DNA of 64,000 bases from Clostridiales bacterium (GTDB taxonomy: Bacteria > Bacillota > Clostridia > TANB77 > CAG-508): contig DQFO01000021.1 in NCBI GenBank assembly GCA_003525075.1, positions 96,417-160,416 on the forward strand, read 5' to 3'. Under the pieces are notes generated by a model, which was given only the letters and a program-made list of their open reading frames with translations, made no database searches and was not told the origin of the DNA. This document shows, one piece after another, positions 53,709 to 63,079 of this stretch. How positions within the stretch are numbered: the first letter of the stretch is position 1; every line of letters starts with the position of its first letter. The translations under genes and the position numbers were made by a program.

Positions 53709-54341
53709 TTATTGTGCCTTAACGGCTGATTTTATTTTTAAGATAGCTCCTTTAGCTCCTGGTACACTACCTTTTACTAATATTACATTTTTATCCATAT
53801 CTACTTTAACAACATCTAAGTTTTGTATTGTTACTGTAACATGTCCCATATGTCCTGGTAATTTTTTACCTTTGAATACTCTACCTGGTGTTGATGTTGG
53901 TCCCATTGAACCTGGTCTTCTGTGATACATTGAACCATGTCCCATTGGTCCTCTTGATTGTCCATGTCTTTTAATTACACCTTGGAATCCTTTTCCTTTT
54001 GATGTACCTTGAACATCTATTTTATCTCCAGCTACAAATACATCTGCTTTTAATTCGTCTCCAACTTTGATTCCTTCTATTGAATCTAGTCTGAATTCTC
54101 TTAAATGTTTTTTTGCTGTAACATTTGCTTTTGCAAAATGTCCTTTAACTGGTTTGTTTAATTTGTTTTCTTTAACTTCTCCAAATCCTAATTGTACTGC
54201 TTCATATCCATCGTTTTCGATAGTTTTTACTTGAGCAACTACACATGGACCTGCTTCAATTACTGTTACTGGAATAACTGTTCCATTTTCATCAAATATT
54301 TGTGTCATTCCAACTTTTTTTCCTATTAATGCTTTTTTCAT
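53709..54341 (-). CDS. rplC: 50S ribosomal protein L3
   Basis: 210 residues; [20 protein letters not shown] and [20 protein letters not shown] match L3, an early assembly protein. Confidence 0.97.
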   Translation of the reverse strand: MKKALIGKKVGMTQIFDENGTVIPVTVIEAGPCVVAQVKTIENDGYEAVQLGFGEVKENKLNKPVKGHFAKANVTAKKHLREFRLDSIEGIKVGDELKADVFVAGDKIDVQGTSKGKGFQGVIKRHGQSRGPMGHGSMYHRRPGSMGPTSTPGRVFKGKKLPGHMGHVTVTIQNLDVVKVDMDKNVILVKGSVPGAKGAILKIKSAVKAQ

Positions 54342-54402
54342 TTAAATTTCCTCCTACTATTGGCTGATATTTATACCAGCTTGGTTTGATTTATTTTTGA
54401 AA

Positions 54403-54726
54403 CTAGTTTTTGATTTCGATGTCAACACCTGCTGGTAGTTCTAGTTTCATTAAACTATCCATTGTTTTTTGTGTTGGGTAAAGAATGTCTATAACTCTTT
54501 TATGTGTTCTCATTTCAAATTGCTCTCTTGAATCTTTGTGTTTGTGTGGTGAACGTAAAATTGTTACGATTTCTTTCTCTGTTGGTAGTGGAATAGGACC
54601 TGATACTTTTGCTCCTGTTTTCTTAGCAGTATCTACTATTTTTTCAGCAGACTGTTCTAAAACTACATGGTCATAAGCTTTTAATCTTATTCTGATTTTT
54701 TCACTTGCTACATTTGTTTTTGCCAT
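54403..54726 (-). CDS. rpsJ: 30S ribosomal protein S10
   Basis: 107 residues; [40 protein letters not shown] and [15 protein letters not shown] match S10 (NusE). First gene of the operon; also part of the antitermination complex. About 305 nt downstream of the promoter. Confidence 0.98.
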   Translation of the reverse strand: MAKTNVASEKIRIRLKAYDHVVLEQSAEKIVDTAKKTGAKVSGPIPLPTEKEIVTILRSPHKHKDSREQFEMRTHKRVIDILYPTQKTMDSLMKLELPAGVDIEIKN

Positions 54727-55032
54727 TGTAATTTTCCCTCCTTAAATAAAATATATTTTTAAATTACGCGCTGGCAAGTTATAACGCACCCTGGTGTTTT
54801 GAATTTTCCCATTATAAAATCCCTCACATGCATATATGTTTTAGGGATGATAAGTGCTTAATCTGTACTACTAACAAACATGATTATAATTACTATATTA
54901 ATTTATAGTAATTATCTTTAGTTCGTTTATAATATTTTGAAACTTACCGCCTTAGTCTAGCTAAGACATACTCCGTCGAAGTTCCCTACATCTTTGTGTA
55001 GCCACATTCGACATCAACGCTAAAATTTATGC
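54727..55032 (-). promoter_or_regulatory. Structured leader of the S10-spc operon
   Basis: About 300 nt between the promoter and rpsJ with ordered hairpins: (1) 54975-55012, outer GTCGAA / TTCGAC enclosing CTACA / TGTAG; (2) 54951-54965 CTTAG-CTAGA-CTAAG; (3) 54886-54915, perfect 12-bp AT stem with six-base loop; (4) 54821-54846 CCCT...ACAT / ATGT...AGGG, the AGGG side of which would also serve as the ribosome site for a short leader frame. I do not recognise a known riboswitch. Regulation by r-protein L4 is a family-based guess. Confidence 0.7.
54759..54812 (-). CDS. Possible 17-residue leader peptide
   Basis: ATG at 54812, seven bases after AGGGA, opens 17 codons, MGKFKTPGCVITCQRVI, ending in TAA 32 bases before the rpsJ start. 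The frame is short and could occur by chance, but its ribosome site is inside a leader hairpin and it ends close enough to rpsJ to influence translation. Confidence 0.35.
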   Translation of the reverse strand: MGKFKTPGCVITCQRVI

Positions 55033-55038
55033 TTTATT

Positions 55039-55067
55039 ATTATATAGCAATATGTGGTAATTGTCAA
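55039..55067 (-). promoter_or_regulatory. Consensus sigma-A promoter of the S10-spc operon
   Basis: TTGACA (55067-55062), 17 bp, TATAAT (55044-55039): a perfect consensus match. Confidence 0.92.
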
Positions 55068-55204
55068 TATGTTTTTTTGATTTTTTTGCTATTTCGCATT
55101 TTTTGTCAAATCTTGTCATTTTATTATATAAATATTTTCGATAAATTATAGCAATTAGTGTAATAATATGATATACTCACTATAAATTTTGAAAGGAGAT
55201 TCTT

Positions 55205-55399
55205 ATGTCACCAATTAGAGAAAAATTCATAAAAATTATTGACTCTTTGCCTTATGACTTAGACAAAGAAGTTTTAAACAAAAATACAAAAGAAATTTTA
55301 CAAGATGTAATAAAATTATATGTTGATACATATAGCACTGATGACTTATCTGCAAATGATAAAGAATGTATTCAATCATTAATTGGATTTAATTTTTAA
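55205..55399 (+). CDS. Hypothetical small protein of a toxin-antitoxin cassette
   Basis: 64 residues, with AAAGGAGA upstream of the ATG. Helical, charged (IREKFIKIIDSLPYDLDKEV), not recognised by family. It starts a three-gene plus-strand set divergent from the S10 operon; two downstream genes look like an antitoxin and a ParE-type toxin. It may be the regulator, by position only. Confidence 0.6.
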   Translation: MSPIREKFIKIIDSLPYDLDKEVLNKNTKEILQDVIKLYVDTYSTDDLSANDKECIQSLIGFNF

Positions 55400-55415
55400 G
55401 AAAGGTTGTGATTTT

Positions 55416-55643
55416 ATGGAAAAATCAAAAAAAGAAAATATTTCTATTGGGAAAATTAGTGAACTCTTAAAAAATGCTCCAACAGATGATGGAACTTTTT
55501 ATGGATGTTTATATGATTTATATGTTTTTATTGGAATTGTCAAAGGAGTTTCTGATATTAATAATGGAAATGGAATTACATTAGAAGAACTCGAAAAAGA
55601 AAGAGAGGCATTATATGAAAATTATAGTAGAAACTTTGGCTAA
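55416..55643 (+). CDS. Probable antitoxin partner
   Basis: 75 residues from the ATG at 55416 (AAGAAAGG upstream). Acidic (NISIGKISELLKNAPTDDGT and LEELEKEREALYENYSRN). Not recognised by sequence, but the overlap of its end with the next gene's start (29 bases) and the toxin-like neighbour suggest an antitoxin. Confidence comes from context. Confidence 0.55.
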   Translation: MEKSKKENISIGKISELLKNAPTDDGTFYGCLYDLYVFIGIVKGVSDINNGNGITLEELEKEREALYENYSRNFG

Positions 55644-55959
55644 ATCATGTCTTGATAATATTTTTAATTACAATATGCAATATTCTTCTAAAAATGCTCT
55701 AGAAGTAGATAAAAATATTAGAGCTCAAATAAATAACTTAAATAAGTTTTCATATCTAGGTAAATTAATTCCAGAAATGTCGGATTCTCATTTTAGAGAA
55801 ATTATTTATAAAAAATCTCGACATTCTGGATATAGAATTATGTATTTCGTCTCGGATTATGATAATTCTATTCATATTTTTAATATTATTAATTCAAAAC
55901 AAAACTTTAACAAAATTCTAAAACTACATAATTACTTCAACAATTATTTCAATTTTTAA
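55615..55959 (+). CDS. ParE/RelE-family toxin-like protein
   Basis: 114 residues. The pattern AKSCLDNIFNYNMQYSSKNA, the region FREIIYKKSRHSGYRIMYFV and IHIFNIINSKQNF match the RelE/ParE fold, in which REI...YRIMY is the conserved strand and helix pair. ParE poisons gyrase and RelE cleaves mRNA on the ribosome; which of these applies is not clear. Overlaps the previous gene. Confidence 0.8.
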   Translation: MKIIVETLAKSCLDNIFNYNMQYSSKNALEVDKNIRAQINNLNKFSYLGKLIPEMSDSHFREIIYKKSRHSGYRIMYFVSDYDNSIHIFNIINSKQNFNKILKLHNYFNNYFNF

Positions 55960-55976
55960 TTTATTATCTAAGTATT

Positions 55977-56483
55977 TTATTCCTCAAAATATGTACTAAC
56001 ACCTTGTAAACCTTCAAAATTATTTTGTCTTAATATTTCATATGCTATAATACATACTGAATTAGATAAATTCAATGATCTCAATACTGGTCTCATTGGA
56101 ATTCTTATTGTTTTATCAATATATTTTTGTAATAAATCCTCTGGTAATCCTTTTGTTTCTTTTCCAAACAAAACAAATATTTCTTCATCTTTAAATTTAC
56201 TATAATCTATATCTGTATAGCAATGTTCTGCTTTAGTTGTTGCCATAAACATATTATGTTTTTCTGGTTTATATTTCTCTAAAAATTTTTCTAAGCTATC
56301 ATGTTTTTCTATTTCTAATTTATCCCAATAATCTAGTCCTGCTCTTTTCAAATATTTATCATCTAAACTAAATCCTAACGGATATACTAAATGTAGTTTT
56401 GCTCCTGTTATTGCACATGTTCTTGCTATATTTCCAGTATTTTGTGGTATTTCTGGTTCTACCATAACAATATTTAATTTCAT
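55977..56483 (-). CDS. trmL: tRNA (cytidine(34)-2'-O)-methyltransferase
   Basis: 168 residues from the ATG at 56483 (AAAGGAC upstream). VMVEPEIPQNTGNIARTCAI, FVLFGKETKGLPEDLL and RIPMRPVLRSLNLSNSVCI are the three SPOUT motifs. It methylates the wobble base of tRNA-Leu species. Confidence 0.93.
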   Translation of the reverse strand: MKLNIVMVEPEIPQNTGNIARTCAITGAKLHLVYPLGFSLDDKYLKRAGLDYWDKLEIEKHDSLEKFLEKYKPEKHNMFMATTKAEHCYTDIDYSKFKDEEIFVLFGKETKGLPEDLLQKYIDKTIRIPMRPVLRSLNLSNSVCIIAYEILRQNNFEGLQGVSTYFEE

Positions 56484-56575
56484 TTTTATATGTCCTTTCA
56501 TTTTCAATAAACATTAATTTTTGACTATAATAAAATTTTACTAATATTTAATTATTTTTCATCTTTTCTTACATA

Positions 56576-56601
56576 ATAAAAAAACGCCCTTCAAAGCGTT
56601 T
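56576..56601 (-). terminator. Terminator after rpmB
   Basis: AAACGCTT / AAGGGCGTTT hairpin with T run on the minus strand. Confidence 0.8.
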
Positions 56602-56605
56602 TATT

Positions 56606-56806
56606 TTATTGTGCTCTTTTAACTTTTCCGTTTTTTAAACATTTTGCACATACATGAATTCTTTTTATTTCTCCATCAACTTCAGCTTTAACTGTTCTTA
56701 AGTTTGGCTTCCATGTACGTGGAGCTCTTTTACTTATATGAGAACGAGTTATGCTTAATTTATTTCCATGAATAGCTGTCTTTTCACAAATTTCACATTT
56801 TGCCAT
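56606..56806 (-). CDS. rpmB: 50S ribosomal protein L28
   Basis: 66 residues from the ATG at 56806 (AGGAGG upstream). MAKCEICEKTAIHGNKLSIT and CAKCLKNGKVKRAQ match L28; two C-x2-C pairs suggest a zinc-binding form. Monocistronic, with a good terminator. Confidence 0.95.
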   Translation of the reverse strand: MAKCEICEKTAIHGNKLSITRSHISKRAPRTWKPNLRTVKAEVDGEIKRIHVCAKCLKNGKVKRAQ

Positions 56807-56978
56807 AATAAATAGCACCTCCTAATTTTTTCTTTTTTAAAATCGACTACGATTAAGTTTAACACATATTTTCAAAAAATACAAGTGTTTCCAACAAAAA
56901 ATCTAATTTTTTATTTCATACATTTTATTATATTTTTATAAAAAGCTTAAATTCATTCTTTTCACACACTTTCAACTT

Positions 56979-57290
56979 TTAGTGTTTACTACTTAATTCT
57001 ATTATTTTATCCATATTATCATCTTCGGCTGCTTTATTTTTTCTAATAGCACCACATTTTTTACACTTAAATATTATAACATATCCTTTTTTGGGACTTA
57101 TTTCTAATCCAATAGGTTCTAAAATTCCATGACATGTTTCTGCTCTATCTCCTGGATTTATATCCAAATGTTTTGAATATAAACAATATGGACAGTGGTT
57201 CCTACATGTATATCCCAATTTTGGAACCACTCTGCCACAGTTTTCACACACAAATTCTTCATCTATTTTGGTAAATTTACTTGATTGCAT
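56979..57290 (-). CDS. RNHCP-domain zinc protein
   Basis: 103 residues. The motif CRNHCPYCLYSKHLDINPGD, with CHGILEPIGLEI and FKCKKCGAIRKNKAAEDDN, is the RNHCP domain; nine cysteines form probable zinc sites. Function unknown. It lies 27 bases downstream of the udk-like gene and is likely cotranscribed. Confidence 0.85.
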   Translation of the reverse strand: MQSSKFTKIDEEFVCENCGRVVPKLGYTCRNHCPYCLYSKHLDINPGDRAETCHGILEPIGLEISPKKGYVIIFKCKKCGAIRKNKAAEDDNMDKIIELSSKH

Positions 57291-57316
57291 TTTACTTCCT
57301 CTTTATATGATATATT

Positions 57317-58960
57317 TTATCCTTTAAAATCTCCACCACCTAAAAATTCTTTTAATAATGAATGTGATGGGACTATATCTTTTGAAATTGGTTCAAAATA
57401 TCTTAATATTTCAATTAATCTTTGTGCTTCCGCATATTCTTTCTCATCTTTTGTTATTTTTTCTAATAATGGAATTGCTTCATTTCTTAATACACCTAAT
57501 TCATATATTAATGATGTATTAAATATGCTGTCAGCTTCTTCTTGGAATGGGAATATATTTTTTTCTTCACCTTTATTTACATTATCCCATGTAGCAATTG
57601 TATTTTGAGCTGTATATCCTCTAAATTGATTGTCTCTTACAATTCTTCTTACTAATCTAGTATCTGTTGTAGAAATTCTATTAAATGAATCCATATTTAA
57701 CACTGTTAATGCACTTATATAAATTTTATATTTTTGTTCTTGTGGTATTTTTTCTGTTAATTTATCATTTAAACAATGAATTCCTTCTATAACTAATACT
57801 TCATCTTCTGCCATTTTAACTTTATTTCCATTATATCTTTTTGTTCCAACTTTGAAATCAAATTCTGGTAATTCTACTTCTTCACCATTTAATAATTTTA
57901 ATAATTGATCATTAAATAAATCAATATCTATTGCATTTATATCTTCAAAATCATATTCACCTTTTTCATTTCTTGGTGTTTGATCTCTTTCAACAAAATA
58001 ATTATCTACTGATATTGTTACAGGCTTTATACCATTTATTCTTAATTGTAATCCTAATCTTTGAGCAAATGTTGTTTTTCCTGATGATGATGGACCTGCG
58101 ATCAATACCATTTTTACACCTTTTCTCTGTGCTATTTTATCTGCAATTTGTGCTATTTTCTTTTCATGTAATGCTTCTGATAATAATATTAATTCTTTTA
58201 TTGAACCTTCTTTTACTCTTTTATTTAATCTATATACTGTCCCTACATTTAAAACTTTGTATATTGTTTCATATTCATGTAATGCCCAAGATAATTTTTT
58301 TGTTTCTTCATATTCTGGTAGTACATTAACATCTTGTGAGCTTGGATATCTTAATAAAAATCCATCATAATATTTTTTTAGTTCAAATATTTTTGTTACA
58401 CCTGTATGTGTTGCTATAATTTCATAAAAATAGTTAAAATAATCTTCACAATATGACATATTTATTTTTTCATTTGTAGCTAAATCATATTGTAATCTGC
58501 CTTTTCCTGTATTATTTTTTTCATAAAATTTTCCCGCTTCTTCTCTTGTCATTGTTCTTTTTTCTATTTTTAAGTCTTTTTCAACTATTCTTTTCATTTC
58601 TTCTTGAACATTATATAACATTTCTTCTGTTACTTTCATGTTCTCTAAATTGCAATACATTGCATTTGTTAATTGATAATTTACAACAACACGTGCTTCT
58701 GGATATAATTTCCAAAATGCCATTCCCATTATATATGTAAGTGTTCTTCTATATATTTTCATTCCTTCTTTTGAATTTATATTAATTAATTCTAATGTTC
58801 CATCTTCTTGTAATTCATCATCCAAGTTTTTATATTCATTATTAAATATTGCTCCAACTACTGGATATTTACTTTCTTCTATTTGTTTTTTTGCTATTTC
58901 TGAAATTGTTGTATTTGTTTTTGCTTTTACTATTATTTTTTTCTTTTCGTTTTCTTCCAT
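57317..58960 (-). CDS. TGS-domain uridine kinase-like nucleoside kinase
   Basis: 547 residues from the ATG at 58960 (AAAGGAA upstream; an earlier in-frame GTG overlaps that site). The N-terminal region resembles TGS and threonyl-tRNA-synthetase-like parts (TNTTISEIAKKQIEESKYPV). The C-terminal half is a P-loop kinase of the phosphoribulokinase/uridine kinase family with MVLIAGPSSSGKTTFAQRLG, TISVDNYFVERDQTPRNEKG and VLVIEGIHCLNDKLTE. These fusion proteins are common in Clostridia; the true substrate is unverified. Confidence 0.85.
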   Translation of the reverse strand: MEENEKKKIIVKAKTNTTISEIAKKQIEESKYPVVGAIFNNEYKNLDDELQEDGTLELININSKEGMKIYRRTLTYIMGMAFWKLYPEARVVVNYQLTNAMYCNLENMKVTEEMLYNVQEEMKRIVEKDLKIEKRTMTREEAGKFYEKNNTGKGRLQYDLATNEKINMSYCEDYFNYFYEIIATHTGVTKIFELKKYYDGFLLRYPSSQDVNVLPEYEETKKLSWALHEYETIYKVLNVGTVYRLNKRVKEGSIKELILLSEALHEKKIAQIADKIAQRKGVKMVLIAGPSSSGKTTFAQRLGLQLRINGIKPVTISVDNYFVERDQTPRNEKGEYDFEDINAIDIDLFNDQLLKLLNGEEVELPEFDFKVGTKRYNGNKVKMAEDEVLVIEGIHCLNDKLTEKIPQEQKYKIYISALTVLNMDSFNRISTTDTRLVRRIVRDNQFRGYTAQNTIATWDNVNKGEEKNIFPFQEEADSIFNTSLIYELGVLRNEAIPLLEKITKDEKEYAEAQRLIEILRYFEPISKDIVPSHSLLKEFLGGGDFKG

Positions 58961-59041
58961 GTTTATCACATTCCTTTCATCTAACTAAAAACAATTTTTA
59001 GTTTTTGTATATTTTTAACACTCTTTATTTTATAGAATTTT

Positions 59042-62000
59042 TTAATATAAGTCAATACCAACATTCTGCTTTCCCGCAATCTCTTCAAATTCTTTTAAGA
59101 TTTCTTCTGTTAAATGTATTGCACCACAAGGTTTTATTTCATCACCTGTTTTAACTGCTACTGGTATATTATTTCTTTCTCCATTAAAGAATCTTATAGC
59201 ACCTCTTAGTTTTGCTTTTTCCGTTTCTTCCATATTAGTAATATCTATTACTAGATGTTTTGGCTTTTGAATTTCTGTATTTTGTACATCTTGCTTTTTA
59301 TTCTCATATTTATTTGAATTTTCACTAAATTTTTCGCCAAAATTTCTAATTTCTTGTGCTACTATTTTTGTATTATCATCTTCTCTAATACTTAATCTTC
59401 CTTTTATCATAATAATATTTTCTTCTAATAATTTATCTTGATATTTTAAAAATGTTGGCTCAAATATTATTATTTCTACAGAACCATTTAAATCTTCAAT
59501 TGTAACAAATGCCATTATTTTATTATTTTTTGTATATTTCTTTTTTACAGATGTTATAATTCCTGCAATTCTTACTTCTTGTCCATCTTCATATTTTAGT
59601 ATTTCTTGTACTTTATTTTCTTCATTTTCTTCTGAAGAGTTTTGTTCATCAATTTCTTTTAATTCTTTTGATGATATATTTGTTAATTGTTTTATTTGTT
59701 CTTTTATCTTTTCTAGTGGATGTCCTGATATGTAAATTCCAAGCATTTCTTTTTCCATTGATAATTTTTCGTTTTCAGTCATTTCTTCTTGCTCTGAAAA
59801 CTGATATTTTATTTCTTTTAGATTGTTTTCTTCTTGTTCTCCACCTAAATCAAACATTGATACTTGACCATTCATTCCTTTTTTATTATAACTTTGTGCT
59901 AAATCCATTATAGCTTCAAATGAGGCTAATAATGTTGCTCTTGTTTCTGGAAATTCATCAAATGTTCCTGCTTTTATTAAGCTTTCCACACACTTTTTAT
60001 TTACTGCTTCTCCTTCAACTCTTTCACAAAAATCTGTAAATCCTTCAAATTTTCCATGTTCATTTCTATCTTTTATTATATTATCTATTGGTTGTAATCC
60101 TACATTTTTTATACTTCCTAATCCAAAACGAATTCGTCCTATTTGATTATTCTTGTTTTGACTTTCATCAAATTCTACTGTAAATTTTGAGCTACTACTA
60201 TTTATATCTGGTTTTAATATTTTTATGCCTATTCTTTTACATTCATCTATATATTCTGGTACTTTATCTAAATTTCCTAAAAAACTGTTTAACATTGATG
60301 CCATAAACTCTGCTGGATAATATGCTTTTAAATATGCTGTTCTATATGCTACTACAGCGTAACATGCTGCATGAGATTTGTTAAATGCATATTTTGCAAA
60401 TTCAGACATTTCATCAAATATTTTATTTGCAGATTCTGCATCAATCCCATTTCTTACACAGCCTGGTACAATTATATTTCCATTTTCATCTACTTGGCCA
60501 TTTATAAATACTTCTCTTTCTTTTGCCATTACATCAAGTTTCTTTTTTCCCATAGCTCTACGGACCAAATCTGCTCTTCCTAATGAATATCCTGCTAAAT
60601 CTCTTACTATTTGCATTACTTGTTCCTGATATACCATACATCCATATGTTACATTTAATATTGGTTCTAAGCTTGGATGTGTATATTCATTATGTCCCGG
60701 ATTTTGTTTTCCTCTTATATATCTTGGAATTTGATCCATTGGTCCAGGTCTATATAATGAAACTCCTGCTATTAAATCTTCTAAACAATCTGGTTTTAAT
60801 TCTTTCATAAAATTTGTCATGCCTTGTGATTCAAACTGGAATATTCCTGATGTATTCCCTTCTTGCCATAATTTATATACTTTAGGATCTGACATATCTT
60901 TATCAAATTCAACATCTATTCCTCTATTTTGTTTTACAAGATTTATTGTGTCTTGTATAACTGTTAATGTTCTTAAGCCTAAAAAATCCATTTTTAGAAG
61001 TCCTAATTCTTCTAGTGTTGTCATTATATATTGTGTCGAAATTTGCCCATCTCTGACATATAATGGAACATAAGTATCTACAGGATCTTTTGTTATTACA
61101 ACACCACAAGCATGTGTTGATGCTTGTCTTGGCATTCCTTCTAATGACATTGCAATTTCTAATAATTTATGTACTTCTGGGTCTGTATCATATAATTCTT
61201 TTAATTCTCTATTTTGTTCTAGTGCTTTTGGAATTGTTATATGTATCTCATTTGGTATCATTTTGGCTAATTTATCTGCTTCTGAATATGGATAATCTAA
61301 TACTCTTGCAACATCTCTTATTACCATTTTTGCTGCCATTGTTCCAAATGTTATTATCTGCGATACATGATCATGTCCATATTTTCTTGATACATAATCT
61401 ATTACATCTTGTCTATGTTCATAGCAAAAGTCAACATCAAAATCTGGCATACTTACTCTTTCCGGATTCAAAAATCTTTCAAATAGTAATCCATATTTCA
61501 TTGGATCTATATCTGTTATTCCAATTGCATAAGCAAGTATTGAACCTGCTCCAGATCCTCTTCCAGGTCCTACTGGTATTCCTTGGCTTTTGGCATAATG
61601 TATAAAATCCCATACTATTAAGTAATAATCAACATATCCCATTTTCTTGATTACGCCAATTTCATATTCTGCTCTTTTCAAAATTTCTTCTGATGGATTT
61701 TCTCCATATCTTTCTTTTATTCCATCATCACATAATTTTTTTAAGAAATCATAATGTGTTGGATATTCTGGTGGTACATCGTAATTAGGTAATATTGTAT
61801 GTCCAAATTCAAATTCTACATTACATTTATCTGCAATCTTTACTGTATTTTCTATTGCATCTGGAAATGCTGAAAAATATTCACTCATTTCTTCTGGTGA
61901 TTTTACATATAATTCATCTGTATCAAATTTCATTCTGTCTTCATCACTCATTCTTTTTCCTGTTTGAATACATAATAAAATTTCATGACTATATGCATCT

Positions 62001-62632
62001 TCTCTTTTTAAATAATGTGCATCATTTGTTGCTACTAATGGTATGTCTAATTTTCTAGCTAATTGTACAAGTTTTTGGTTTGCTAATACTTGTTCTCTTA
62101 TTCCATTATTTTGTATTTCTATATAATAATCTTCTCCAAATACTCTTTTATGCCATAATGCTATTTCTTCTGCTTTTTCTGTTTGACCATTTAATAGTGC
62201 TTGATTTACTGCACCTGCTAAACATGCGCTTAAACATATTAATCCTTCATGATATTTTTCTAATACTTCTAAATCTATTCTTGGTTTATAATAATACCCT
62301 TCTGTAAAACCTATTGATACTAATTTACTTAAGTTTTTATATCCTTGATTATTTTTGGCTAATAATATTAAATGATAATATTGTTTATCTATTGGCTCTT
62401 TATCAAATCTTGAACGTGGTGCAACATATACTTCACAACCTATTATTGGTTTTATTCCTTCTTTTTTACATGCTTTATAAAAATCAATAGCACCGTACAT
62501 TACTCCATGGTCTGTTATTGCCATTGCTTTCATTCCTAATTCTTTTGCTCTTACTGGCAAGTCTTTTATTCTGTTTGCTCCATCTAATAAGCTAAATTCA
62601 CTATGTATATGTAAATGCACAAATTTTGACAT
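59042..62632 (-). CDS. dnaE: DNA polymerase III subunit alpha, DnaE1 type
   Basis: 1196 residues. PHP domain (KFVHLHIHSEFSLLDGANRI, AITDHGVMYGAIDFYKACKK), C-family polymerase core with PMPDFDVDFCYEHR (catalytic aspartates) and GPGRGSGAGSILAYAIGITD, then helix-hairpin-helix (SFLGNLDKVPEYIDECKRIG, VGLQPIDNIIKDR), and an OB fold (EVRIAGIITSVKKKYTKNNK). It is the replicative or lagging-strand polymerase; Clostridia also carry PolC, which is not in this window. Confidence 0.98.
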   Translation of the reverse strand: MSKFVHLHIHSEFSLLDGANRIKDLPVRAKELGMKAMAITDHGVMYGAIDFYKACKKEGIKPIIGCEVYVAPRSRFDKEPIDKQYYHLILLAKNNQGYKNLSKLVSIGFTEGYYYKPRIDLEVLEKYHEGLICLSACLAGAVNQALLNGQTEKAEEIALWHKRVFGEDYYIEIQNNGIREQVLANQKLVQLARKLDIPLVATNDAHYLKREDAYSHEILLCIQTGKRMSDEDRMKFDTDELYVKSPEEMSEYFSAFPDAIENTVKIADKCNVEFEFGHTILPNYDVPPEYPTHYDFLKKLCDDGIKERYGENPSEEILKRAEYEIGVIKKMGYVDYYLIVWDFIHYAKSQGIPVGPGRGSGAGSILAYAIGITDIDPMKYGLLFERFLNPERVSMPDFDVDFCYEHRQDVIDYVSRKYGHDHVSQIITFGTMAAKMVIRDVARVLDYPYSEADKLAKMIPNEIHITIPKALEQNRELKELYDTDPEVHKLLEIAMSLEGMPRQASTHACGVVITKDPVDTYVPLYVRDGQISTQYIMTTLEELGLLKMDFLGLRTLTVIQDTINLVKQNRGIDVEFDKDMSDPKVYKLWQEGNTSGIFQFESQGMTNFMKELKPDCLEDLIAGVSLYRPGPMDQIPRYIRGKQNPGHNEYTHPSLEPILNVTYGCMVYQEQVMQIVRDLAGYSLGRADLVRRAMGKKKLDVMAKEREVFINGQVDENGNIIVPGCVRNGIDAESANKIFDEMSEFAKYAFNKSHAACYAVVAYRTAYLKAYYPAEFMASMLNSFLGNLDKVPEYIDECKRIGIKILKPDINSSSSKFTVEFDESQNKNNQIGRIRFGLGSIKNVGLQPIDNIIKDRNEHGKFEGFTDFCERVEGEAVNKKCVESLIKAGTFDEFPETRATLLASFEAIMDLAQSYNKKGMNGQVSMFDLGGEQEENNLKEIKYQFSEQEEMTENEKLSMEKEMLGIYISGHPLEKIKEQIKQLTNISSKELKEIDEQNSSEENEENKVQEILKYEDGQEVRIAGIITSVKKKYTKNNKIMAFVTIEDLNGSVEIIIFEPTFLKYQDKLLEENIIMIKGRLSIREDDNTKIVAQEIRNFGEKFSENSNKYENKKQDVQNTEIQKPKHLVIDITNMEETEKAKLRGAIRFFNGERNNIPVAVKTGDEIKPCGAIHLTEEILKEFEEIAGKQNVGIDLY

Positions 62633-62732
62633 ATTTTTCGTCTCCTTAATTTGATGTAATTTTCTCTTATATTATGGCTAAATATTATCACAAAACAGCT
62701 TATTTTTCAATATATACTTGTTGATTCTAACG

Positions 62733-62766
62733 CAAAAAAAATTCATGAATTTCTTCATGAATTTTT
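62733..62766 (-). terminator. Terminator after rpsR
   Basis: AAAAATTCATG / CATGAATTTTT arms and eight T on the minus strand. Confidence 0.8.
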
Positions 62767-62772
62767 AATCTA

Positions 62773-63060
62773 TTAATCTTTAGTTGCATATGGTAATATA
62801 GCAATATGTCTAGCTCTTTTAACAGCAAGTGTTATATCTCTTTGATGTTTAGCACAAGCACCTGTTGTTCTTCTTGGTAAGATTTTTCCCTTATCATTAA
62901 CAAATTTTCTTAATTGATCAGAATTTTTGAAATCTAATACAAAATTCTTGTCACCACATAATGGGCAAACCTTTTTCTTCATTTTTTTGAATTTTGGGTT
63001 GAAATCATCATCATAATCTTTATTTCTGTTATTATTTCTTTTTTTATTCTTGTCTGCCAT
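62773..63060 (-). CDS. rpsR: 30S ribosomal protein S18
   Basis: 95 residues with a lysine/asparagine-rich N-terminal extension ([18 protein letters not shown]), a C-x2-C ... C pattern ([20 protein letters not shown]) and [20 protein letters not shown]. It forms the platform with S6 and is co-transcribed with rpsF and ssb. Confidence 0.97.
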   Translation of the reverse strand: MADKNKKRNNNRNKDYDDDFNPKFKKMKKKVCPLCGDKNFVLDFKNSDQLRKFVNDKGKILPRRTTGACAKHQRDITLAVKRARHIAILPYATKD

Positions 63061-63079
63061 TTCTATTTCCTCCTACTTC

